Assembly: GCF_000003195.3 (NCBI RefSeq)
Contig: NC_012870.2
Span: forward strand, 33,980,119-34,044,118
Length of the DNA: 64,000 bases
Direction of reading: 5' to 3'
From: Sorghum bicolor
Lineage: Eukaryota > Streptophyta > Magnoliopsida > Poales > Poaceae
This document shows positions 31,648-42,034 of the stretch, in pieces. The position numbers and the translations under genes were made by a program. The stretch's first letter is position 1. The number at the start of each line of letters is the position of its first letter. The notes beneath the pieces are model-generated. The model ran no database searches. It was not told where the DNA came from and saw nothing but the letters and a program-made list of their open reading frames with translations.

Positions 31648-32891
31648 GCTATCTAGATTAGATATTGAGGCAATGCATCCTAGTTATTTATCTTTAAATT
31701 CGGTTTAGATCTATTATTAGTTTCAGTTCACTACTAGTCATTTGTAATAAATGCCTCAAGATTAATAAAGATTATTATTAATATTATTATTATGTCTTGT
31801 GTGTCTCTACTTTATTTTTATGCAAGAAAGTAGAAAACAAGTATGAGAGAGATCCCTCGACATGCCAAACACACTTCGACTACACCACTCCACGATTCAG
31901 GTACATACTCTGCACACTTTACACATACATCTTGGATTATGCACAATATTATCTCCGACATGATAAATTAAAAAGATTAAAATGTTTCTAATCATGATTA
32001 ATCTCACTCTATGATATTTTCTAAAAACCTGCAATTATTAAAAAATCATTTTAAAACCCTGTGTTACTTAAAGTCATTATGGAATGTGAGATGGTAGAGT
32101 ATGAGTACCTTATTCTTGATATCATTGTTGCTTGGAGAATTTATTTAAAAATTCTAGCTACCATCCTCAGTGTTTAAACTTGAAAATATTAATTATGATA
32201 ATTAGAAAAAGCTATCTGCTCTGTATTGAGTTTGTTCAAAATGAGTTAGACCCTTGTTGAGAGATTTATCATGCTCCTAAGATCAAGACATTTATTCAGA
32301 AAGATTCACTCTTCCAAAGTATTATTGTGTTAGAGGCATGGGCTATGCAAAAATAAGGATATTTCGAGGAAATAAAAAGGAGCAAGTGCTCCACAACCTC
32401 GCAAAAAAAATGGACAAGTGCCGGCAGTAGAATTAGGGGTACCTCGGTATCCACTTAAAAAGAGAGAGAGAGAGAAGAAGAAAATGATAGCCCATGGTCC
32501 CTCTAATAAGCAATATGCCAGCAAGAGTTGACAAGTTTTAAATTTCCAAAGTCTTTGATCTAAGAGTATGGCATTCCTCCCCTTGGATCCTGTTTTGATC
32601 AGGCAAGAAATGTAAGGTAAGTATGCTTGAGAATTTTTGCAAATTAAAACAGCCTCAGTGAGATATACAAAAGACAATAAGTGACCTGAGAGAACCTATG
32701 AGGATAAAGGTATGCTAAATTTCTTTTCAAAAATATACAAAAACTCCAAGTAACAGGACTGAGAAGAAAGGACCTCTACTCTTGACCATATATTTCCTTG
32801 ACTACGGTACACAGTGAATTTTTACAACACCCTGCAGGTATGAAGAAAATGCTTTACAATGTTTTAACCCCAGATATTTTTCTTAACCATC
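31648..32891 (+). other. E0 non-coding region before the PPT
   Basis: AT-rich, no credible ORF. It contains the E0 counterparts of the E3 hairpin cluster (GGAGC-AAGT-GCTCC at 32379-32392; stem with loop CTCG at 32437-32452), and an (AG)n stretch near 32461-32480. Confidence 0.6.
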
Positions 32892-32932
32892 CTTTTCTCG
32901 AGGACGAGTAAAAGCCTAAGTATGGGGGTGTT
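32892..32932 (+). other. Hairpin plus polypurine tract of E0
   Basis: CTTTTCTCG-AGGA-CGAGTAAAAG (32892-32914) forms a 9-bp stem with one bulged T. The PPT TATGGGGGTGTT (32921-32932) follows and abuts TGTTGATGG. Confidence 0.82.
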
Positions 32933-34148
32933 TGTTGATGGTTCTTAAGTATCAATTTTAATTATTAAATAAACAAGGGAAAGGACCAATATACAAAAAA
33001 CACCTAGAATTAGGGTTTGATCTGACAGAATTCCACGAGTTTTGTTGTTTATCTGTTTCTGCAGGGGGTTATCAGGAAATAGGGAAGAAAGGCCCACATG
33101 TCGGTATTACATAGAGATATTAACGCACCGCGCAATTTTATACCATCTAGAAGACTCCAGAAGCCACGGGAACGAACGGGAAGGCGATCGGGCTCGGGGG
33201 CACGGCGCCCGCCTTCCCCCCTAGGGCGCCCACCCTGGTGTCTCCACCAATCGGAGCCAGCTTCGCGGATCATGCTCCACCGACCTAACGGATCAAGGAT
33301 AACCATTCAATCAATGTCGGTTCGATCCGACGGCCCATGTTTACCTGAGGGGACTATATAAGCAAACCCCCTGGCCCTTGGAGGAGAACAAGTTCATCAT
33401 AGAGTTGAGAGGTGCCCTCGAAGGATAACCTTTCCTCTAAATAGACTTAGGGCTTAGCATCTAATGTTAGAGTAGACTAGATCTACTAGATTGAGAGAGA
33501 TAGAGTGGAGGTGTAGATCGGAGGAAGTCCGGCCTGTCGGTGTCTACTCTGAGGTTATACCTGCGGGATCAAGTTCTCCTAACCCGAGGCTTGCTCCCAG
33601 GATTCTTCAGTATTTCGACTTCTAAATTCTAGTAAGTTCTTGTTTTATTGTTCTTTGGTTTATGAGTTTACTTTGATCTCTTCGCGTGGAGTTTAGAGTA
33701 ATCATCTCTAGCGTAAACGTGGTGTTTGGGCTAGGATACTCATAGATATTCCCTGACTAGCTGGACCATGGTAGTAGCGAGGAACGTGATATTTCCGAGT
33801 TACCTTTGCAGCCCATATCCCGTTAGTAGGATCGATAGGGTTTATAGGTGCGAGTTGAACATCCTCTGTGGTGTCTAGATTCCGTGAGCCTCCCTAATAG
33901 AATAGTAGATCATCCTTACCAAGGTTAGAATGAGATTACGGTTGTAGTCTTCTCTAAACATCGCTCACATCGAGACACATTCTTTGTAGCCTAAAGGTTT
34001 GTAGTAATAGACCGGGTTAGTCAGATGCACTCTTTCTCCTAGTGGTAAAAATATAAATACGATACTCTGGATAACATCTCGGGTGAAGTGCTCACCGATA
34101 TCCGTGCGCTTGTGGATCAATTCCTTATTGCGTTACCAAATATCAACA
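32933..34148 (+). repeat. E0 3' LTR
   Basis: 1216 bp, TGTTGATGGTTC...ATATCAACA, clearly the same family as the E2 LTRs, though diverged by substitutions and indels. TATATA box at 33355-33360; GC-rich module GGCGCCCGCC at about 33203. Only this LTR is in the window. Confidence 0.9.
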
Positions 34149-34475
34149 ATGAGCACTAGCATCTTCGTGCGCCTTTCCACATAACTAGTTGGCTTGCACC
34201 ATGTTGATGAGCCCAGGCTTGAGCTCAAAGTTGCGGTCGATCTCCACAGTAGGTCTAGTGCGGATGTTGTCTGTAGTGGGAGCTGAGAACTCGCGGATCG
34301 ACTTGTTCGCCATGGCTTCAAACTCCGTCGACAAGTTCCGGATGAAACTTCGGCGGTCTTCTGGTTTGGACGAAGCTATGCGCTGAAGTGTTGACGATCT
34401 GAGCTTGGCTCTGGTTTTTCTGAATAATGCTTCGGGGTCATCAATAAAATTTTCTGGAAGACGTCATCTAGTCAT
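34149..34475 (-). pseudogene. E4 gag N-terminal fragment
   Basis: The ATG at 34475 aligns with the E3 gag start, but codon 4 is TGA. After it the frame matches E3 gag: ENFIDDPEALFRKTRAKL, FEAMANKSIREFSAP, FELKPGLINMVQ, then KAHEDASAH, where E0 cuts it. An in-frame TAG interrupts the Q..LCGK segment. It is useful mainly as evidence that E0 landed in an E3-family gag. Confidence 0.78.
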
Positions 34476-34571
34476 ACATCACCCGTATGAGAGAATTGAT
34501 AATTTCAATCATATTAGTGATGCGAATGATGACTCAAAATTCCGTATTCATTCCTTATTAGTAATCAACCT

Positions 34572-34589
34572 TCCCCGGCAATGACGCAA
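34572..34589 (-). other. E4 primer binding site, degenerate
   Basis: Plus-strand TCCCCGGCAATGACGCAA matches the tRNA-Asp 3' end of E2 at 15 of 18 positions by eye. Confidence 0.7.
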
Positions 34590-34597
34590 AAAATGCT

Positions 34598-36240
34598 TGT
34601 TGGGCATTCTTAACGTCATTACCTAAAGTAGACTTAATCATTCTAATTCTGATAACGGCGCCAAAAATACCAAACCTATCCCTCATGCCACTTAAGCCAA
34701 GTTGTCGGTATTGAAATATACAATTGCTCTTTTGAATGAATAATAAATGAGATCTGCAAGCGCACAGATTAATACCGATGTAGCATTTTAACCGGGAAGT
34801 ATTCTAGGTATCTTTGTTTATATTTTTACCCCTGGGAAGGGATTGCTAATCATCGATGTTGATTATGGAATAAAATATGGAATTGAGTATCTATCATTGC
34901 ATGTGTAATAGAGAGCATTTATCTATCTCTTTCATAAAGGGATAAATGTCACATAAAATATAGATAAAGTATGAATGGTGGCAAAGATAATTTCTGATCA
35001 GCATAGCTAGCCACATATAATAATGATAAGCACCTCAACAGATATTCTGGCAAGTCATTAGCATGGAATTAGGATGAACTACAAGAATATTTCCTAAGTT
35101 ATTCTTAACTATAAAGTCTAGCATATCATAGTTAGTGCAATTATACTTGGCAATCATTGCGTGACAGGACTACGTCCATGCATAGTGATATTATCAAGGA
35201 AGATGATAAACATAGCAAGACTCCCTTGTAAAAATGTTGCTCTCCCTGCCCTATACACGGGAGGGGGACTGTGGGCACTATATAAGAATCAATGGAGCTG
35301 TCACCACCATGAACTACCCCGTGATCCGGCATATAGGGTACAATCGCAGATAAATACGGTATAGGCACCACGCCTACACAATACTTATCATTTACCCACT
35401 GTATACATAGATAAACGTTATACGATCCTAAACATGTATATAATTCCAATCTAACTAAGACAAGCATATAACTATGATAAACTAAGAACGATATAATGAG
35501 TAGAGCAAAGTCATAATCAATATACTAAAGTAAAACAAAGTCATATTCATAATTTTGAAGAACAATGATGAACAAATGAAGAACAGTAGAGGAATTACCA
35601 AGAATCCTCTTGATAGATCCGAAAACCAATCGAAGATTGACTCCTTCTAGTTCTAATCCTATGTAGCTATGCTAAACTAGAGATCTAGTTGATGTGGTGG
35701 CTCTAGGGCTTGATCAGAGACTTCTTCTCCTGAGATGAATGAATGAATTAGGGTTTCAAAGGTGCCTCCTCCACGGGCCAGGGGGCCGGCTTATATAGTC
35801 CCTCCAAATTAATATGGGCCGTTGGATCAAACCGACCTTAATCACATGGTTTTCCTTAATCCTCTAGGTCGGTGGAGCATTATCCGCGAGACGGAGCCTG
35901 ATTGGCCTAGGCAGCAGGGCGGGCGCCCAAGGGGGGAGGGCGGGCGCCCAAGGGGGGAGGGCAGGCGCCCTGTCCCCAGGCACGCTCGGCCTTCCGCTCG
36001 TTCCCGTGGCTTCTGGACTCTTCTATGTTAGGGAAAATTGCGCGGCACGTAATTGTCTCTATGTAAACCCGACGTGTGGGCCTTTGCTCCATATTTCCTG
36101 ATAACCCCCTGCAGAAATAGACAAACACCAAAACTTGTGGAATTCTGTCAGATAAAACCCTAAGTCTGGGTGTCGGTTGCATTTGGGTCCTTTTCTCTAT
36201 TTATTTGTTGATTATATTTGATACTTAAGGACCGTCAACA
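34598..36240 (-). repeat. E4 5' LTR
   Basis: 1643 bp. In element orientation it begins TGTTGACGGTCC at 36240 and ends GCCCAACA at 34598. Three tandem copies of the GGGCGGGCGCCC-type module lie at about 35918-35960, versus two in E3. A TATATA box lies at about 35791-35797. It is the E3 LTR family and more diverged than the E3 pair. Confidence 0.88.
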
Positions 36241-36396
36241 CTAACCATTATAAGGTAATTAATGCTCTAAGTAATTAAGGTTGTGTGAATAAGATTGTTA
36301 ATTATGTATTATGAACTTTAAATATATGATGTCTTCTAACTTTATATGTAGCAAAAAGACTTTGAAAAAGGTGAAAGAGCGTGAGTGAAGCCACTT

Positions 36397-36558
36397 TATA
36401 CAACATAGTTGAGGACCTATGCAAATTCATCTTGAGAGAAGTCATTCCCAGCGAAGGGAAATATCACGATCGAACCAGCACCCTAGCAAAGCCTGAATAC
36501 AAAGCGCTAAGGGAGACTAGTAGGCTAAAGCTAATTCGATCCAGTTATTAGAGTAGAG
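36397..36558 (+). pseudogene. CACTA-borne ORF fragment (C-terminal exon)
   Basis: An open segment reads EATLYNIVEDLCKFILREVI and PSEGKYHDRTSTLAKPEYKA, ending at a TAG. A possible splice acceptor (TTTATATGTAG) precedes it near 36350. The pattern LC.FIL.EVI..EGK resembles the tail after Ulp1-like peptidase or transposase domains carried by CACTA elements. This is a weak assignment from a short fragment. Confidence 0.4.
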
Positions 36559-36571
36559 GTTTCAGAGGTGA

Positions 36572-36576
36572 AACCT
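36572..36576. repeat. E5 target-site duplication, left copy (AACCT)
   Basis: AACCT precedes the LTR at 36577 and is repeated at 44768-44772. Confidence 0.92.
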
Positions 36577-39278
36577 TGTAACACCCGATTTTAAGAACAA
36601 AATCAGATATGCACCATATGTGAGTTTTAGAAGACAAACCTCACATATAGCTACAAATAAGGGGTAATATCAAAGGACAATGCATAAATTATATAGCGTA
36701 GATAATAAATTAGAAACAACCTTGGGCAGCAAACACGGAAGAGAACTCCAAACTTTGGGTGTTAACCTCACTCTATAGGATCCAACTGACTAGTTGATCA
36801 CAAGCCCAAAACTTCTCCTGAGGTGTGGGCGAGATAACAAGAGTGAGTTCAAGATGAACTCTGCAAGTATAACAACTAGATTGTATAGATCCCACAATCG
36901 CATGATCAATGTGACATAAATAATATAGAGCATTAAACAATAATCGTGAGCATATTTACACAACAAGATTCATCACCCTTAATGTAAGAATCCCCAAGGC
37001 CGCTCGTGACCGTGAGTACGGCTAGTATACCAGTTTTTAACACTCTGCAGAGGTTGTACATCTTTACCTATGAGTCATGATTTACAATTTCACCCGAGGT
37101 GATCAGCCTCATAACCCACTACCAAGGTAGGTCGGCAGGGATCACTATGAAATCTTTCAAAGGTTCGTCTAACAAGTTAGGACCGCTTGGTTTCGGTAGT
37201 CAGTCCATGTGATTCTACCCCACAGGGGATCCATGGTCTGCTATCCTCTATTTGCGCCACACGGGTAACCTCTAACAAGCTAGAAACGTTACGCATACTT
37301 GACTAAAGCCAGAGCCATTATAGCCCTCATGGTTGCACTTTCATCCCGGTTATCACTTACGAATAAATCGTCAAGTTGTTAAAAAGTCATTATTATCATT
37401 TGTTGTTTTATATCAATCTAGTCACAAGATCATGGTCATAGAATTAAAACCCAAATGCTATACTTGCCTTGATCCAATTGCTCCTGCTGGTCCTGCTGAT
37501 TTTACTTGCTTCTACGGCTCTGATCCTGACCACCGAAGTAATGACCACTGACTAAACTTGGTCACCAATCATCAACACACAAGCAATCGGGGACAGACAT
37601 ACACGAAGCAAACAAGATTACAATTAGAACAGTACACCAGCAGTAAATAAATGTAAATAAAAGTTTTCCAAAATCATCTACACGCTGCTACGATCACGTC
37701 AACGGGAAATTCACGGAAAACGAAGTTACGACGCGAAATCTACGCATTAAACGGGACTACAAAGGCTATCTACGGACTTGTATTTATCTAGGAAACCTAA
37801 TAGTGGTGAACCTAGACAACAATAGTACCAAAGCGAAGTTTATGAAATTATGAAACTAACGCAACTTGAACGGATCGAATCGGAGCTAAAACGGAGAAGA
37901 TACGAATTTTCTAAGATCTTATATAGAAAAGTATTTAATTAAATAGGGTCACAAAGTTAAAAAGTTCAAATTGGTGAAACAATTAGACTAACATGTAAAG
38001 CTCGTGATTACGAATCTAACGCAATTTGAACGGGTCAAATTGGAGTTAAAACGAGCATTTTATGACTAAAACAAAATCAGTGGCAAACTTGTAAATACTG
38101 AAAACGTATTTTGATTTAACCCGGACGCTTTTACGTTTTCAAAAGAAGAAAACGTACTCTTGCCAGGCTCTTTAGAAAGATTTACCCCGAAGGGGTATGT
38201 TCTATTCCTGGGCGTTGATTTTGAATCTGACGGCGCAGAATCGATCGAGGGAGAGAGAGGAGGGGGGTGGCCGGCCGGAACAGGAGTACTGGCGGCGGCG
38301 CCATGGCCAGCCCGGCCGAACCTCGCCGGAGACGGCGGCTACGGCGCTACGGAGCACCATTTTCCAAATCGCGAGCACTAGGGAAAAGAGGAGCACGAGG
38401 CGAGTTCATTCCCGAACTCAGCAAGGCCGGGGAAATGACCGACACGACGGACCACGGTGGCGCCATGGCCGACGCCCACGGTGCACGCGAACAAGGCCCT
38501 AGAGGCCACGAAATGGCGCAAGAGAAGCACAGAGAGAAAGAGGGGGAGAAGGAGATGCTCACCACGGTGAAAACAGAGACAAAGGCGGCTTAAATCGCAG
38601 GGGCGACGCGAAGCCGGCGAATTTCTCCGGCGACGGTTCTCCCTGCGCGCTCGCGGTTGAGAGTAGAGGCGAGGAGAGGGGAAATGGGGAGGGGAAGGAG
38701 GCGCGTGGCTCTACCCACCTCTTATAGGAGCGCGAGGGGGAGAAGAGGGGATCGTGGGCGCGGTGAGGGGGGGGGGACGGCTCGGCGGTTGAAAGCAGAG
38801 AGAAGAGAGGGGAGAGAGCGGGCGGCAGTTGGAGAAGAGGAAGCTGACAGGCGGGCCCGGCCTGTCAGCGGGTGAGGAGAGGGGAAGGCGGAAAGTGGCC
38901 GGCTGGGTCGCAGCCCAGGAAAGAGAAAGGGGGCGCGGGGGGGGGAGACTGGGCCGAGCAGGCCGAGAGCAGAAAGGGGAGAAAAAAGACAAAAAAATAA
39001 AATAAATAAATAAATCCATTTTCTTTTTCAAATACATTTTCCAAATGCATTTTTCCAATTGAATTGAGCACATTGACATTTTGTTTTTAAAACAATCATC
39101 ACCATAAAAAATGCAGCAACATGTATGCATCAAAAAAAATTCTAAACTTATATTAATTATTATTATTATTTTTCTAATTCTCCAAATTTATTTATTTTTC
39201 CTATATTTTGATGCACACAAAATTGACTATAAAATCAAATTCAACTATTTAAAAACAAGCTAATTTTAGGGTGTTACA
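36577..39278 (-). repeat. E5 3' LTR (left copy)
   Basis: 2702 bp with TGTAACACC/GGTGTTACA terminal inverted repeats. It contains a GC-rich block (38200-38960) within otherwise AT-rich DNA. On the element strand a TATAAG box (plus 38721-38728, CTTATAGG) lies inside the GC-rich block. Confidence 0.92.
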
Positions 39279-39297
39279 ATTCTACCCCCCTTAAAAT
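39279..39297 (-). other. E5 polypurine tract
   Basis: Minus-strand AAGGGGGGTAGAAT directly before TGTAACACC. It sets the element orientation. Confidence 0.85.
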
Positions 39298-39525
39298 GAA
39301 TCTCGTCCTCGAGATTCGGAGGAGGCTCAGATCCTTTGAGAGAAACATGAAAATATCTTGATACCCCTTTCAACTTCACAACTTGCATACCAAATGTAAA
39401 CACTTATACCTCAAGGTCACACCTCGTGAACATAATTTCCATTGAATAACTATTATTCATAAGTGACCAAAGTCCATCTTGACTACTAATTTCTTTTAGC
39501 TTACAACTCCAAGAGACACGGAAAC

Positions 39526-39993
39526 TTAATATGCATTTGCCTCGTCAGGTAGGAGTGGACCACCGTGATACTCCATTCTTTTTCCTGACAGTGCTGTTAA
39601 GAGCATTTTGTACTGGGTACCATAGATCACTCCTTTGTGTGCACACAACCATCCATTACCAAGGACCAAGGGAATACCAAGCGACTCTAGCACAATGAGG
39701 GTTACAGTGAAGTTTTCCTTGTCTATGATCATATTGATATTTGAGCACACCTGATCTGCTTGTATTTCTCCCATTGGGGTATGCACTAACAAAGGCTTCC
39801 TCGTTGGGCACTTCATCCTCTCGATTGTCTTTATGAGGTCGGTGGAAATGAAAGAATGTGAAGCACTCGGGTCAAACAGAGCAAAAACTAGCACTGAGTC
39901 TACTTGAATATAGCCACCAACCACTTCGGTAGCTCCATGAATGTTATGCCTATCCACATTGCTCAGTCTTCCATTGATATAGTCTCGTTGCAC
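39526..39993 (-). pseudogene. E5 aspartic protease (retropepsin-like)
   Basis: VLVFALFDPSASHSFISTDL occupies the active-site position, normally DSGASHSFI; here the Gly is gone (D-P-S-A), so catalysis is unlikely. The C-terminal half ESLGIPLVLGNGWLCAHKG matches the usual LGMDWL..H.G block. The reading continues upstream in another frame to about 40200 (acidic, then basic stretch), showing a frameshift near 40040. The end at 39526 has no RT after it. Confidence 0.75.
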
Positions 39994-41094
39994 CTTACTT
40001 CCATGAGCAGACTTCTTACGGCTTTTCCTTTTTCTCTTTCACCGTTGTGGATTCTGATTTGTTTCACTTCCAACTTTCTCTTCAGTACCATTATTTTGAT
40101 AGTACTCAGTTTCATCATACTCATAACATCCATCAAGGGTAGGATCATCATCCTCTTCCCACGTATCAGTAAGAGGCATCATATAGGGCTCCTGATCCAC
40201 GGGATACTACACTCCCTGTCATCAAGTGACCCACGTCAATGACACGAGAAGGAGAGATGATCATATTCATAGAATATCTCACGAGACAACTCTCACTTCA
40301 AGATAAGTTGAAAATGCATCAACCCGTGATATCAAGGTTCTAACCCCCTTAAGAAAGGTCGACTAGGAGGCACAAGGAAGGTAGCTTGCATTTTTTTTGA
40401 CAAGTTATCTTGCATTGAGACCTTTTTGACATCACTAGGAACTTATGTGCAAGGATGAAACATACATCCTAAAATTTCCTCACGATATGAAAATTACTAG
40501 TGCAGTAAAATAGACATAACTCTTGTTCTGTTAACCCAATAGGGCCATAGCTTATACCGTTAGAAAGCTTAGAAAATTTTCTACAAACTTTCTGTAGAAC
40601 ACTTTTCCAAATTCTATAGTTATATTTGTCCAAAACAGCAGGCAACCAAAACTGGTCCAGATTCTTGACAGCACATCTGTATCGTCTTGTGATTTTTGTA
40701 ACTTCCAAACCGTAATAGCTATGGGGGTGATTCTTGAGGTTAGAGAAAAATCCAGAAGTGTATTATCATCCAGCATTTTCTCATGATTTGTGGTCATCCC
40801 GGATCAAAGATATGAACTGATAAAGAAGTGATACTCCGGAAAGGCAGGATAAGATAACAAGAGAAAAATCAAAACCCAACTATTTATGTCATTAATCCTT
40901 ATGCCTTAGACATATAAACTAGATGAAATTGTGAAGAAACCCACAAGATCATTACACTCATTACAAAGATCCAAATCAAACATAATCATAAAGACAATTC
41001 AACCAAGCAGTAAAGGTTCACAAGGCACACAAACTCGACTTTCGCTGCTAGCGTTTTTATTACACAAGGGCACAAACTCCTATATCTTAAACTC
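39994..41094 (-). other. E5 interior between gag and protease
   Basis: Coding text is recognisable only to about 40200 (minus strand, DDDPTLDGCYEYDETEYY). From there to 41094 I see no ORF longer than about 80 codons with familiar motifs. It is probably decayed gag-pol linker or untranslated sequence. Confidence 0.4.
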
Positions 41095-41841
41095 AGTGTG
41101 GCTTCTTTCATGATACTACTGTTGGTTCTTCTGTGGACAAGACTTTACATAGTGTCCTTCCTATCGGCAGTGATAACACTTTCTTTTAGCTGGATCCCTT
41201 GTGATATCATTTTCCACTGAGGTGTTGCTCGGTGTGTTATCAGCTCGCTGACACTGAAGGTTTGTCTCTGGCTGGCTAGCTTTCTTCCTAACTTGGTTGA
41301 TCCTTCTAGGTTGAAACTCTTTATAAGTGATGGTCCATCCATCTATGCATACCTCATGAGCAGTGGGGTTAGCTTGCGAAGTTTCTTCATCTCCAAGGTT
41401 TGGATTTTCATGGCCAGAGTTCAAAGCTAAATGTGACAACTTAGGATTTGAATGTTGTTCATTCCCCAATGCTGGCTCTAGTGATTTTTCCTTATTCTTC
41501 TTATCCTCATTAGTCCCAGAATTTGGTTTTACCTTAGCTTCCTTTTTAAATGACCTATTCCGACGACAAGGAAGACCATAATACCTACAGCAATGGCATT
41601 GGTCCTGATATCCCGATGTATTTCTACCAACAGCTCCATGAGTTCTCACATTTTTCCAAGCTTCTGCTACTTGTCACTTCACTGGTCCTGAGATGCACTG
41701 CTGAGAGTTCCCATTCTGATTCATTCCTTCCACTACTTCCTTTTGCATAGATAGAAGCTTCTCCTTGTCAAATGCTTTTACGGGTGGCATCTCTGAGTCC
41801 TTTTGTTCATTCATGCCATAGGTCTCCTCGTTATGAGCCAT
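41095..41841 (-). pseudogene. E5 gag fragment with zinc knuckle
   Basis: Likely start ATG at 41841 (MAHNEETYGMNEQKDSEMPP), a TGA near 41675 after ISGPVK, then an open frame to 41161. A first Cys cluster CHCCRYYGLPC is followed by a Lys/Glu/Asn-rich linker. At the end is the retroviral zinc knuckle CYHCR*EGHYVKSC, interrupted by a TAG at its fifth residue. A capsid core is not evident, so much of Gag seems deleted. The 745-bp length is short for the family. Confidence 0.65.
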
Positions 41842-42019
41842 CTAAATAGACAAGGTGGATGGATTTAGAATAGAGACAAAGTTTTTATAATAGAATAGGG
41901 CAGAGGTAAGCATAATTTTTAGCAATTATCAAGGTTAAGGTGAAAGCAAGAAGTAAGGAGAGATAGAAGCATGCTAAAACGTCCGGTTCTAACTAGGGTT
42001 GCGTCCTACAGTCAGCATT

Positions 42020-42031
42020 GCTTTGATACCA
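42020..42031 (-). other. E5 primer binding site (initiator Met)
   Basis: Element-strand TGGTATCAAAGC follows the LTR after three bases. It differs at one base from the initiator-Met PBS TGGTATCAGAGC. Confidence 0.85.
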
Positions 42032-42034
42032 CTT

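Larger units (their letters stand above)
20103..34148 (+). mobile_element. E0: Athila-like Ty3/gypsy element, plus strand, split by E1 and E3
   Basis: Pieces seen: RT/RNase H/integrase (20103-22183), integrase tail (30308-30554), an extra ORF region (30936-31647), a non-coding region, PPT (32921-32932) and 3' LTR (32933-34148). The 5' LTR, gag, protease and N-terminal RT must lie left of the window, beyond E1. E1 inserted at the RT GYHQIP motif, E3 at the integrase end. E0 itself lies in the gag of E4: E4 gag codons resume at 34149. The right TSD copy would be ATGAG (34149-34153); its partner is outside. Confidence 0.88.
34149..36240 (-). mobile_element. E4: Athila-like gypsy element, minus strand, 5' end only
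   Basis: 5' LTR (34598-36240), degenerate tRNA-Asp PBS and the start of gag, where E0 inserted. The remainder would lie left of the window beyond the E0 5' end. LTR and gag are the same family as E3. E4 is inserted in the CACTA element, whose sequence resumes at 36241 (right TSD copy would be CTAAC). Confidence 0.82.

Noticed and set aside
38197..39133. GC-rich ORFs within the E5 left LTR as a captured gene
   Set aside because: They are repeated at 43693-44608 in the other LTR, lie on both strands, lack known domains, and are Arg/Gly/Pro-rich as expected for GC-rich DNA.
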